Shown one piece after another: positions 35,501 through 46,639 of a stretch of 64,000 nucleotides of DNA. Made by a program: the position numbers and the translations under genes. Source of the DNA: Dactylis glomerata (Eukaryota > Streptophyta > Magnoliopsida > Poales > Poaceae); the NCBI GenBank assembly GCA_007115705.1, contig QXEO01000237.1, forward strand, positions 1,296,972 through 1,360,971, in the 5' to 3' direction. Numbering within the stretch: the first letter of the stretch is position 1; each line of letters opens with the position of its first letter. Below the pieces are notes generated by a model. It had not been told where the DNA came from, searched no databases, and worked only from the letters and a program-made list of their open reading frames with translations.

Positions 35501-37608
35501 CTGGCAAAAGCTGTGGCTACTGAGTGCAAAACTACCTTTTTCAATATATCAGCCTCATCAATTGTTAGCAAATGGCGTGGTATGTGCACCCCCCCTTGTT
35601 TCTCATGTGCAATAGTGTGCTTTTCTGCTATTACTGTTGCTGTTTTTCCCTGGGGCATGCTGTGCTGCCATACCTTATCAGTCTGACCATTTAATACATG
35701 GTATGTGCAATATAGAATATTAACAAACAGGAAAGGCACTCTTGCCCACCTTGTGCTACCCATGGACACCCTCATGTTGCATCATGCAATATTTGTGGCT
35801 CTTCCATGGACATTATCCACTACTAGTCCCTGTTTGCACCACCGTTCTCCCCTGCACCCTTGTACTCCACCTTCCATTACCTTGACGTCCTCTTGTTGAC
35901 CGTGCATTACTTAGATCTTGGTTACCCAGTTTTTCTGCTGGCTCTTTGTACCACAGATTGCTAGTTTAAATGACCCCACTAGTGATTTATGGAACACTGA
36001 CCCAAACAGCCCTGATCTTTGTGGAATTGTCACTTTCAGCCACTGGTGTGTAGTTATCACTTTAATATATGAAAAGGGAATAAAAGATACTTGCATTTAA
36101 GTAACTCTGTTAGTTCGGCTATATTACAGTTGTGGAGGTCTACCAAACAGATTGGTATTTATCTCCTCTAGCTTGATGTTATTACCTTGAATGTCACATC
36201 CTTATTGTGCATGGAATTCTTGTTTGCCCCATTTCTAGCAAAGTTGTATCACATTTTGCTTACTAGTTACTATGGTGCAGGTGACTCGGAGAAACTCGTA
36301 AAAGTATTATTTGAGCTTGCGAGGCATCATGCACCGTCTACCATTTTTCTTGATGAGATTGATGCTATTATTAGTCAACGTGGCGAAGCTCGTAGCGAAC
36401 ATGAAGCCAGTCGGCGATTGAAGACTGAACTATTAATACAGGTAGCTGTCTTGGAGGTTTGGCAAAGTCTGAATTATACTGAAATGTTTCAATGCTCACT
36501 GAATATTAGCTCTTCATGGAAGAAAAAGAACTAGACCACAAGCCTTTAGACCTCTTGTAGGCTTTTAGCTTGAACACATGAGATTTAGTCAGCACTTGGG
36601 AACTTCCTGAAGTCGACATTACAATAATCTTCAGTTTGCTTTCATCATGAACTTTGACTTTTTTGATTCTTTTTTGGTTGTCTCCTAACATTGCATTGCT
36701 GCAGATGGATGGGCTGACTAAGACAGATGAACTTGTTTTTGTTCTCGCGGCCACAAATTTACCATGGGAACTGGATGCAGCAATGTTACGCCGATTGGAA
36801 AAACGTGTATCCTTTTCTACGCAATCTAGAAATATTAATGCATCATGAACATTCAATGGGGGTTAATTTATCGTTATGCCATAAAACGCATTACAGGCTC
36901 TTCTGACTGTACCATTTTACCTAAAACACTGGAATATGCAATTTAACCTTTATATCTGGAAATGGTCGTTCAATCTTATTAGATGCCACCAGATTTTCTT
37001 TGTGAGGCGACACCCTATTTCTGTACCTAAACAAAAGTATATTTTTTCTTAACTTGTCCTATTAGATTCTTGTGCCCTTACCAGAGCCAGAAGCTAGACA
37101 TGCTATGTTTCAAGAATTCCTACCATCTACTGCTGATGCAATGGAGGTTTCGTATGATATTCTTGTGGAGAACACTGAAGGATATTCGGGCTCTGATATA
37201 CGCCTTGTGTGCAAGGAGGCTGCAATGCAACCCCTTAGACGGATAATGGTAGCTCTAGAAGGCATCCAAGAAGAAGTGCCTGAGGATGGTATGTGCTCTG
37301 TCATTCACTAGTGATTTCCTACCAGAACAAACGATTTTGCATCTGTTATTCTGTTGTGGATTTATTGCTCCCTATTTCTTCCCAAGTTCCTTAGGTCACA
37401 CCTTTCTTATAATTTACTGTAATAAATAAGTAACATTCTAGCACCTTTGGGGTTAAAACTGGAAAATGATGCAGATTTGCCGGAAGTCGGCCCAGTAACG
37501 GCAGAGGATATCGAACTTGCCTTGAGGAATACACGGCCGTCTGCTCATCTCCAGGCACATAGATACGAAAAATTCAATCAAGATTATGGCAGCCATGTCC
37601 TCAGCTAA
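32508..37608 (+). CDS. KATNAL2: Katanin p60-like AAA ATPase (KATNAL2 type)
   Basis: Eleven exons: 32508-32552, 32648-32812, 32935-32981, 33572-33637, 33739-33846, 34883-34949, 35495-35579, 36281-36441, 36705-36806, 37066-37288, 37475-37608; GT...AG throughout, 1203 bases, 400 residues. After an acidic N-terminus comes one AAA domain: Walker A GPPGTGK, Walker B TIFLDEIDA, sensor region LAATNLPWELD, arginine-finger region RRLEKR, then a lid with EGYSGSDIRLVCKEAAMQPL and the end RYEKFNQDYGS. These features fit the meiotic-clade katanin-like-2 group, which remodels microtubules using ATP. No LisH domain is visible at the N-terminus, as in plant members as I know them. All catalytic motifs are present. 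The split codon at 33846/34883 avoids an apparent stop. Confidence 0.95.
34196..34336. mobile_element. Stowaway-like MITE in KATNAL2 intron 5
   Basis: Ends CTCCCTCTGTTCTGTAAAAG and the inverse of CTACCTCCATTCCAGAAA, with TA at 34194-34195 and 34337-34338; inside are AT-rich runs. About 141 bases, a normal Stowaway length. Confidence 0.75.
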
Positions 37609-38352
37609 AGGTAGCAAAGGCAAGTATATCCCCGCCTTAGATATTTCTAAGCTACTCTTTCAACTGTTCCCTAAGCATGTCTAGAAGCCTGTTGATACGA
37701 TTCCAACTGCACCGTATATGGAACCTAAGTGTTAGTGTGGTAATTACCATCCATGTATTCCCAGCTCGTAATTATTCAATGCATACGATATTTGCTCCAT
37801 CATGTACATTACCAGTTGTTCGAAAAGTAATAAGCTCTCGTGGTATATATCTTGGCTGTACTGATCCTTTCCTTCCCCGGTTCTTCTGGTATTATTGTTG
37901 TGCTCCATGGACGTGCCGTAGGCATCTGTCTTCGCTCTTGGTTGAGCTCGTCTGGTAGAATTAGAATCTTTCTTGGGGAGACAACTACCTTTGACAGCTT
38001 TGAGTTTTTAGATTCAGAGTCAGCAGAAGAGAAAACCCGCTATTGGATCTCCATACAAGCATATAGTTAGTTTTTGCCTTAAGATGATCTCAGGTGCAAA
38101 GAGATGCTGCCACCGAGGAGTCTGTATAGAATTAACCGACATCTTTATAGAACCAAAGATGATCGCAGCTCAGTCAACTCTAACCCAATGCCATGTATAT
38201 ATACTCATACATGTAGCAAATAGGAAGCCACCGACACTGAGCTTTCACCTTAATTAGCTTAGGCTTTTGGAAGTTGGCAGGTACACGAAACTGATACATA
38301 GATAGGCTTAACCGAACTGACGGCCGGGGGATTCCCAACCCGATAAGCTGCT
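37609..38352. other. Intergenic between convergent genes
   Basis: Contains the 3' untranslated regions of the plus-strand katanin-like gene and the minus-strand dioxygenase gene. No further ORF, repeat or RNA gene is supported. Confidence 0.6.
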
Positions 38353-39501
38353 TTACTGCGGAGCAGTAGCAGCATTCAGTAGCAACTTGCTCGTATCCTT
38401 TTGGGTATCTTCCGCGCTGAGCTGCTGGAGCTGGAAGGGCTCCAGCCTGCAGGTGGCAAGCTTGGTCTTGTAGGCGGCCGTCTTGTACTCCCCCCACGTA
38501 AAGCTCCTGTACAGGCTGGCCTCCAGCGCCCCCATCAGCCCCGCCACCGGCACGATCCTCTCCGTTGGCGCCGGGCCGCCGAAGTATATCATGGACAGCC
38601 TCGACCGGACCTCCTCCTCGGCCTCGGCCACCACCCTGTGCCTCACGCTCCTGTACCTCCCGTTGGTCAGGACCTGCATGGCGTCTCCGACGTTGACGAA
38701 GACGGACTCGGCGTCGGGTGCGACGGGGAGCCAGCTGCCGTCGCGCAGCGCGATCTGCAGCCCTGGGACGGCGTTGGAGCGAAGCAGCGACATGATCTGA
38801 GGGTCCGTGTGCTCGCCGAACCCCGTGATGGTGCCGCCCACGGCCTTCGCCTCCAGCCGCAGCGACGGCGGGTAGTGGTTCACGCGCAGCAGCTCGTCGC
38901 TGCCGTCCCTGTGCACCATGCCCCTGAATACGTCCGTGTCCTGCATCCCAAGCCCTTCCGCCATCAGCTCCAGCACCCTCCCCGCCACCTTCTGCACGAT
39001 TTTCATGTACTCGTCCAGCGCGTGGCTGCATGCGCTTGATAATTACTAACACTTGAATTCAGAGTGGAGATGCAATTGCAGCGAGTGATATGATTATGTA
39101 TGTACCGAAGTGCGGCGGGCATGGTTGCGGTGGAATTGACAGTGTCTGAGCCGGTGGACAGGAGGAGGTACTCGAGGGAGCCGACGTCACCGTTGGTGCC
39201 GATGTTCTGGCAGCCGTAGCCGAGCGGCCGCGTGAGGCCGGCGGCACTCTTGATCTTGTCATGCTGGGGCAGTGCGAAGAAGGCCATCGCCTCGGCCTCC
39301 AGCGTCTCCGCGAGTCCGACGGCCATGCCGTGGTTGACGGCCTGGAAGAAGCCGTGGCTCCTGCAGGCGTCGGCGATGGCACCCGCGGAGTCCGGCGACG
39401 ACAGGTCGATCACCGGAACGTAGGCCAGGGTGGTGGCATTTGTTGCAACCACGGTTTGCCTGGTTTCAACATTTCCACTGGCTGTTATTGGGGGCGTCCA
39501 T
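38353..39501 (-). CDS. GA2ox: Gibberellin 2-oxidase-like dioxygenase, start codon disturbed
   Basis: Exons 39106-39452 (or up to 39501) and 38353-39025, intron 39026-39105; 339 residues from the first in-frame GTG at 39452. The enzyme family uses iron, 2-oxoglutarate and oxygen to hydroxylate gibberellins at C-2, which inactivates them. Seen: N-terminal VPVIDLSS and HGFFQAVNHG; iron ligands HTD in GFGEHTDPQIMSLL and H in RSVRHRVV; 2-oxoglutarate site RLS in SRLSMIYFGG; and a C-terminal YKTAAYK stretch of this family. Usual family genes have two introns; only one is left. There is no in-frame ATG before residue 43. An ATG in strong context at 39499-39501 is one base out of frame. Catalytic residues are intact, so the gene could work if the start is sound. 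Confidence 0.85.
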
Positions 39502-40838
39502 GGCTAATTAGCTTGCGTGCCTGCACTTGATGTGATCATGGGGCATGCAAAACCCACGTATTTAAAGACAATGACTAGCGTGTGCAATGGGTAGAACCGG
39601 CCACTAAAGGGAACTAACAATTTTAAGCAGGATACTAGCCTGATGTAAACGTGCTTAACAGGGAGATGGTACATCAAACACTTACTTTCTGAGAAGAGAA
39701 ATATCTCGGTACAACATGGACGACACAGGCACATGTACACATCATCTCCTGAAAACAGTAATTATAGAGCGGGTCTTTAAGACCGCCCAAGTCACCAGAC
39801 ATATCGACGAACATCGACTCCCACTTAAGTATATTCACCCTGCCAGATAAATATGAAAGGCATAGAGTCAATCTTACGCCAGAATTTAGCAGAAAATTTG
39901 CGCTAGCCAGTAGAGATGTGAGGCATAATTGCCTACAATTCTATAGCTACCGTTTTTTTTAAGGTTGACCATCTTGTGGCATTCATTTTGGAATGGTTAT
40001 CTCGTAATCATCATAGCAATGACTGCCGTGGGGTTTTACGTTTTGTAGTAATCGGACATGCATAATGGTTGCGATTACATAGAAGACAGCTGAGTTTACA
40101 CAATTTGTCTTGCGGAGAGTACATGACGGATGCCTAGATTCCACACGCCACACTGACGGTACTGCACACGCGCGCTGAGTAAGTTGCCAACTAAAATCAT
40201 GCAAGTGTACTTACAACCACTTGTGTTTGTTGCTCCACCACAAGTTCGGACGTGCACCACAATACCTATTTTATTTTTGGTCAAATAAATATACCCTTTC
40301 TATCTTCTATTTTACTTTAATCTATTTTTAGGTCTTTGAGATGTTAGTTTGAGATTGTATTACAACTTCTTTTGTCAAGGAGTACTAGTATAATCGTATT
40401 AATGCCGTGGAAATATTTTTTAAGAACAAATCCAGTGATTTAACAGTGACTTCGTTCTACTTTGGACCACATTTTGCACCCAAAATTCCACCCGTCCTAG
40501 TCCAAGTGTCAAACCAAGATGCTCTATGTCCTGTCACTCGATCTCAATGCGTAACAAGACAACAAGAGGCACAAATTGGCTACGGAAGGTTGCTTGCGCA
40601 CGACCCCAAAATCGTATATGCATGGTTGCCTTGGTGATGAGATCTGTGAAGAACAGACAATGTGTTGGTTAGGCTTCTAACTGAACAAGAGCTAGTGGTT
40701 GATTACTCATTCGCAAGTAGCTCGGAACTTAGGGTGCAGAGCAAGTGCTTTACCTCGAAAATATCTGAGTGAACATGCTCGGAACACTGAAGGCATTACT
40801 TTTTGCTGTGGATCTGGTGCTGCCATTCTCTTCAGTTT
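39502..40838. other. Intergenic upstream of the dioxygenase gene
   Basis: The first 300 bases should hold its promoter; TTTAAATA on the minus strand near 39559-39566 is a weak TATA candidate. Otherwise AT-rich, with only short ORFs lacking any domain. Nothing else recognised. Confidence 0.45.
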
Positions 40839-40847
40839 TATGTTATT

Positions 40848-42160
40848 GAGTAAAATACACCCGCGGTCATCTGACTTAACAACCTTGTTCACCTTGGTCA
40901 CTCTACATCCAAATACGCAATTTACGGTAACTAAAGACGGTTGAGAGGCCCATCTATAGTACTAGTGAGCTTAGAGCATCGTATTTGCTGATGTGGCAAG
41001 AAAGTGGCCCCACTATCAGGTAAAGTCAGGTTCCACCTGTGCATTTATTTTGCAAAGAGCCCCCCACACAACTAGTCCCTCCACCCTGAGCTCCCTGCTC
41101 ACTTCCGCACCTAAAAAATCACCTTTGCCGATCCCCACCAAGCCAGCCACCCCGCCACCACCACGCGACCCCGGCGGTGGCGTCCCTTCCGCCAGCCTGC
41201 TGGTTCTGCGCCGCCTAGTGTACCCGTCGCAGACCTATTCCTGCGCGCCGGTGAGCCAGCGTCCGCGTGTGGCGCCTCGGTGAGATCTTGGGCGACGGCC
41301 TGCATACTTCCTCGACCAGCCCTGGCCGCCCACGACGCGCTGTCCTCGGCCGCCAAGCTCTGCGACGATGCATCCCCTCCCCGGCGCTGATGCCCTCCTC
41401 TCTCCACCTCGGGTTCCTAGCAGCTATGTGAGCGGACGCCATGGAAGCCCCCGTGTCGGACTGAGCCGCACAGAAGCTCCGCCTGGACCTCCTCGTCATC
41501 CTCGTCCAAGCGATTTGACCGAGAGGCCCAGAATCTGCCGCCCCACTGCCTTTTTCCTTCCCTCCGACCAAGGTATGCGGTCGGCGAGGACGAGGTCAAG
41601 CGGGGGAGCGCCCCGACGCCGCTCCTCTTCCTGCTGCCGGCGGCGCTGTCCTCGCCGTCGATGCAGGTATGGGCGGAGCGGGGGACAATGGTGGCCTGCA
41701 GCACTGGGGGAGCGGTGGTTGCCGGTGGCCTTCGTTACCCGGTCAACCTGGAGCTCTTCTCCACGAACGGGGGGGGGGGGGGGGGGGGGGCGCCGGCGTG
41801 CTCGTCGCCAGCGGGTGGGTCGGGCAGGGGAGAGAGGAAACGAGAGGAGGAAGAAGGTGGGTGGGTGACCTGACTAGTGGGCCCCACCGGTCAGCCATAG
41901 ATTGCACCCGCTCTAGGATTTTTATTTTTTTCACTTTAGCCCTTTTAGTTTTTTATTATTCAGAAAAAGAACTTCTGGACGCTATGGCTGACATGTGGGG
42001 TCTAATGTAGACCACATCAGCAAAATACGACGCAATACCTTAACGAGTGACCATTACGACTCCTGAACCATCTTTAGTTACCGTATATTGAGTATTTCTA
42101 TGTACGGTGAGTGAGGCGGGCAAGTACGACAAGTTTAGGTACCGTGGGTGTATTTTACTC
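40848..42160. mobile_element. Mutator-like element (possible Pack-MULE)
   Basis: Perfect terminal GAGTAAAATACACCC and its inverse, extending with mismatches into inverted repeats of roughly 150 bases or more, flanked by a perfect 9-bp duplication TATGTTATT (40839-40847 and 42161-42169). That size fits the Mutator superfamily. There is no transposase. The middle (about 41090-41870) is strikingly GC-rich with several overlapping ORFs on both strands and looks like captured genic DNA; I cannot name the donor. Confidence 0.88.
41769..41790 (+). repeat. Run of 22 G
   Basis: An uninterrupted G homopolymer inside the Mutator-like element. Could be real or a sequencing/assembly error. Confidence 0.9.
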
Positions 42161-42169
42161 TATGTTATT

Positions 42170-43470
42170 CGTTGGAATAGTAATAGGGGCAGTAGTGTAA
42201 GATGCAAGAGCTATCAACTATGGATGACGGTTCACTTTTTTTTAGCTTGGGCATTCCTTTTTTGTTCGAAAAGAATGATCTTCCGACTTCAGGTACAGTT
42301 GGGCATGTTCCAAGATGGGCCAACAATAATTGGGCTGATGGAACAATACTTTTGGTCTTTTTAATCCCCTGGCCTGCAGCGGCTGATGTAGAGTTATGCG
42401 TGTTTCATGTATTTTTTTTGTATGGGAGCAACTTTGGAATGTACAATTTAGTTGTTTCCTAGAATCTGAGTTAATGTAATGGCTGTAAATCTGAGGGAGT
42501 AGTACACTAACGCGTGATTAGGTGTTTAGGTTTTTGTAGGGTGCGAAGTGTGTGTTACCGAGCTTTTTGTTCGCATTAAGCCTCGGCGTCTTGTATTTTG
42601 TTATCCTTGCTTCTCTTCTATAAAGATATGGTACGCCATTGGCGTACCCTTGCGGCGTGTACCGAAGAAAAAGTTGACCTGTTCAGGAGTGCACTTTAAA
42701 TCCAGTCGCTACCTTAGTAATGGTATTATGTCTGACTATATACCTTTCGCATGTTCAAACATCGACACTATCGACTAGAGTGGGTGAATAGGCGATCACA
42801 AAATATTAAATAGCGCCATAAATTTTAGGAAATTGATTTTTTTACTTGTTGCCTAAGAACGCCATAGTATGAAAAACTTCGAAGTTAAACTTATAGAAAA
42901 GTAGATTGCACAAAATAAATAAGTTGAGTGGAGAGGATCGTGAAAACATGATATAACTTCAGCTTGTTAGGAATCATGGGTCCTCTTTGGAAAGGTTCGG
43001 ACACAAGTACTAAGCGAAAGTGCATCGATTTCCCTATGTTTATTTTAGTAGTTAGTATCTTAGTGATAGAAGTTAGATAAGCAATGTTTGCAATAAGTGT
43101 ATGTTCATATTATACACACATGGGTCTCGATAGACTGGTGCAGCGGGGTCTTGGCAATAGGCGTGACATGATGGACTCATGCGGGAGCGTTGATGAAATG
43201 TATAGCGAGGACTATGTGAGTCTCTGCCCTGAAGATGGGTCAACGGTTCGACGGAGGTGGCTGCTTCTCGAGCGTGTGTATGAGGTGCAAGTTGTGGGTC
43301 ATTTAGACCAGATTTTTTCGATAAGGGGAATAACTCCAGCCTCTGCATCAATCGATGCATACGGCTTTCTTTATAAAATTATTATGAGTTCGCAAAGTAT
43401 TACAAATCACGGATAACCTAGGGTGGATACATAGATCAACCATCTAAAAATACGATTCTTCATAGCAGCC
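42170..43470. other. Intergenic, nothing recognised
   Basis: Mostly AT-rich. A short piece near 42780 (gggtgaataggcg) recalls Copia LTR ends but is too short to call. No gene, RNA or complete repeat is supported. Confidence 0.45.
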
Positions 43471-43945
43471 CTATGTATCAACAAGTTTTTTTTGGAGAAA
43501 TGACCATTTGACCTTATCATAAGCCTTTTCGAAATCAAGCTTTAATAAGATCCCATCCATTTTCTTCCTATGAAGTTCATGGATAGTCTCATGAAGAATA
43601 ACCACACCCTCAAGAATATGTCTCCCTGGCATGAAGGCTGTTTGCATTGGTCTAATAATTTTCTCCGCAATTATCGAAATTCTGTTTGTGGCAACTTTAG
43701 TAAAAAAATTGAAGCTCACGTTAAGCAAACAAATAGGTCTATATTTTTGAATTTGAATCACATTTTCTTTCTTTGGAAGCAGAATTATTGTCCCAAAGTT
43801 GAGACGAAAGAGTGGTAATTCTCCATTATAAAAACTTTTAAACATGCTCATTAAGTCACCTTATAAGATCCCAATTTTTTTTCAAAAAACTCCCTAGGGA
43901 AGCCATCAGGACCCGGAGCCTTATTCTTTTCCATTTGCTCAATAG
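43471..43945 (-). pseudogene. LINE reverse transcriptase, N-terminal part
   Basis: Carries the early reverse transcriptase blocks (KAPGPDGF, RPICLLN, GRHILEGVVILHE, LDFEKAYDKVKW). A TGA separates the part above 43851. The catalytic YADD block and everything downstream is gone, so no enzyme can be made. Confidence 0.85.
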
Positions 43946-44520
43946 CTTCAAACACCTCTTTTTTTAGAAAAATTGGCAGTTAAAATACATTTTCATCATG
44001 CGATAATTGAGGGATATCATCATTAAAATCCTCCTCTAAAGACACATTGATTCAGCAGGCGCACCAAATAAAGACTTATAGTACTCAGAGATGTAAGTTT
44101 TTAAGTTTTCCTAGCCAATGATGGTTACCTCTTCCTGCTCAAGCTGATTTTTTTACGTCTCTGATTCCCATTAGCTACAAGGTGGAAATACTTAGTATGG
44201 TTTTCTCCTTCCTGAATATGCTTAACTTTTACATGTTGAGTCCATTTGGACTCTTCGACCCTTTGGAGCGTGGCTAACTCCTCATTTGCATTTTTAGAGC
44301 TTCTCTCTCAATATCGCAAAGGACAGTAGATTCAGATTTTATCAAGGAAATCAATAAGGCAGCTTAGCCGATCCCGCTCTAATTTATATTTTCCACTCAT
44401 ATCTGTCGCCCAACCCCGCAAGTAATGTCTGAGATGGCAAATTTTATTTTGCCAATTTAACATGGGATTATCAACAGTAGGTATCGATTGCCATTCTCTA
44501 ACCACTATCTCATTGAACCC

Positions 44521-45120
44521 TTAATGCGTTAACCAAGAAAGCTCGAAAGAGAAATCAACTTTATTTCCTAAGTGAGCTTGTTCGCCTGTATCAAGTAATA
44601 AATGTGTATGATCTGAACTTGAACGCGTAGGTGCATGCACTGAAGCAAGCGATAATTTTTGTTCCCAATCTACACTTGCCAAGATGCGGTCAAGTTTTTC
44701 AAAAGTGGATATTTGAGGTCTACTGGCCCAAATGAACTGATGACCCGAGAGACCCAATTCTCTCAGATCGAGACTGTCAATAATTGCACTAAAAATAAAT
44801 GGCTAGTGAGGATTAAAGTTATCGTTGTTCTTGTCTTCCTTTCTTCTCGTGATATTGAAATCCCCTCCCACTAACAATGGCAAAGACTCATTTTCACAAA
44901 GCCATACTAACTCGAGTAGGAATTAGCCTTATGCTCATCCTATGTCGCCCCATAAACCGCCACAATAACCCATTTAAAATTATCACTTCTAGGCGTGACG
45001 TAAAACTTGGCACGCCTATCTCCAACAATGACATCTTGCACCAAAAGCGTGTATGCGTTAATACCCACTAGAATACCTCCCTAAAGGAGGTACACAAAAC
45101 CACTGAAAGTCAAGACCGTA
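44521..45120 (-). pseudogene. LINE endonuclease remnant
   Basis: Apurinic-endonuclease-like segment. The C-terminal block is open at 44521-44757 (GLSGHQFIWASRPQ, EKLDRILASVDWEQ, SSDHTHLLLD, the SDH being a conserved site in this family). The GGDFNI block lies in another frame near 44880, so the domain is broken. Confidence 0.75.
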
Positions 45121-46036
45121 GGACAAATTATTGAGAAAAGGGCTCAGAAAATTGGATATGCCCGTTTCTAAAATAGCAAAAAATGTAACTTATGCTCCCT
45201 AACAGTGTCTTTTACAAACCGGTGCTTAGCTAGGTCACCGAACCTGTCACTGTTCCAAAAAGAGATTATCATGAGTGATCCAACTTTTATTTCTGTAATC
45301 TAGAACCCCGGCGAACTACAACCGGTTTGGACCGAATGACTTTTTTTAATTTTCCCTCTTTTCTTAATTTCGGCTAATATGAGGTTGAGAATATCATCTG
45401 CATCAATCTCAACCTCTTCATACTCTATATCATTAGACAACAACCGTGCATGTTCTAAAGTGGACGAGTTGTTATCTGCAGGAGTATTGGATTTCTTATC
45501 TATATTTTTTTTAGAGCATGATCATGGTTCTATTAGCATCTGTTCTTTTAATTTCTTCGATTGTGGCAACAACCTCACTATCTGAGCTACCCAGGGAAAC
45601 TCCTAGCTTCAAAGTTCTAGCAATAGTATCATGAAATAGATTGTAGAATTTGTTTGGAGTGTGCATTAGTACCTTGGAAAGAACCTATGTTCTTTGCTTC
45701 AGCAAGGTGCATTGCTCGATCCATTTGAGTGTCATCCGCATTGAACCGAGCCCAAATTTTCTCACTTGATCTTATATTTGCATTTGCTTCAGGAATTCCA
45801 CGAAAGAAATCAAAGCCTCCTTCGAATAACGACCCCTAAGAAAAACACCAGTGCCTTTAACCAAATGATCATAAAAAACTAAGGGGCCGGACCATCACCC
45901 TCAAAACCAGAATCGATTTGTTATTTAAAGGGTGAGCTAACAGGAGTTAAATCTGAACGGTCGCCCTCTTTAAGTTGCACAACAATATCACTTGACCTCA
46001 AGAAACCATCATCAAAAGGGAACCATGGCCGCCTAA

Positions 46037-46290
46037 TGCCGCAGCCGAAAAGCTTTCATCAGCCACCACTGCGGCAGCGGATTCAACATGAGCAGCCACC
46101 AGAGTCTCTGCCGCGGCAAGGAAACCGGCAAAACGCTTGCCGCGGCAGCAGGTTGGGAAGCAGCGGTACCTAGAGTCCCTGCCGCGGCAGAGAAAATGGG
46201 AAAAGTTCTGCCGCGGTAGGAGAACTCAGCGATAGAAAAGGTGAAACTTGTGTCGTGGCAGCATAAAACGACCCAATCCCTGTCGCGGCA
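46037..46290. repeat. 71-bp tandem repeat with two TGCCGCGGCA words per unit
   Basis: TGCCGCGGCA or close variants start at 46037, 46067, 46109, 46138, 46180, 46209, 46251 and 46281, spaced 30, 42, 29, 42, 29, 42, 30. That is a period of 71-72 bases built of two subunits. The period is not a multiple of three, so it does not encode a peptide repeat. Confidence 0.85.
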
Positions 46291-46639
46291 TGCCAAGATT
46301 TAAGAGGAGGTAGCGGAGAGGGAAGGCTCTCAGCATCATCCCGATCTTCCCAAAGAATCTTGGGAGGAGCAGACTTCAGACTATAGTCGCCTTCAACACA
46401 GTCAAACAGACCCACACGAACACGCGGAGGTTCAGAAGCCACCTGCTTTCGTCCATTTGAACTATGTTTGCCAGTAAGGTCGGCCATCTTCGGGGAATTA
46501 TTTAAAGAATTAATATCACCATTGGCTGGGTCCTCTGGCAAATTATCCTCGGGATGCTCGAAGGGTGACTCCTTATCATCTCCTCCACTCGCCTCATGCA
46601 CAGAAACATCCCCCTTTTCAATATCACCTTCACCCTCAA

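Noticed and set aside
36281..36534. Katanin-like exon extended to a stop at 36534
   Set aside because: The exon ends at GT 36442 and joins 36705 in frame; the extension is intron.
38180..39052. 290-residue minus-strand ORF over the dioxygenase gene
   Set aside because: Wrong frame; the true frame has all catalytic motifs.
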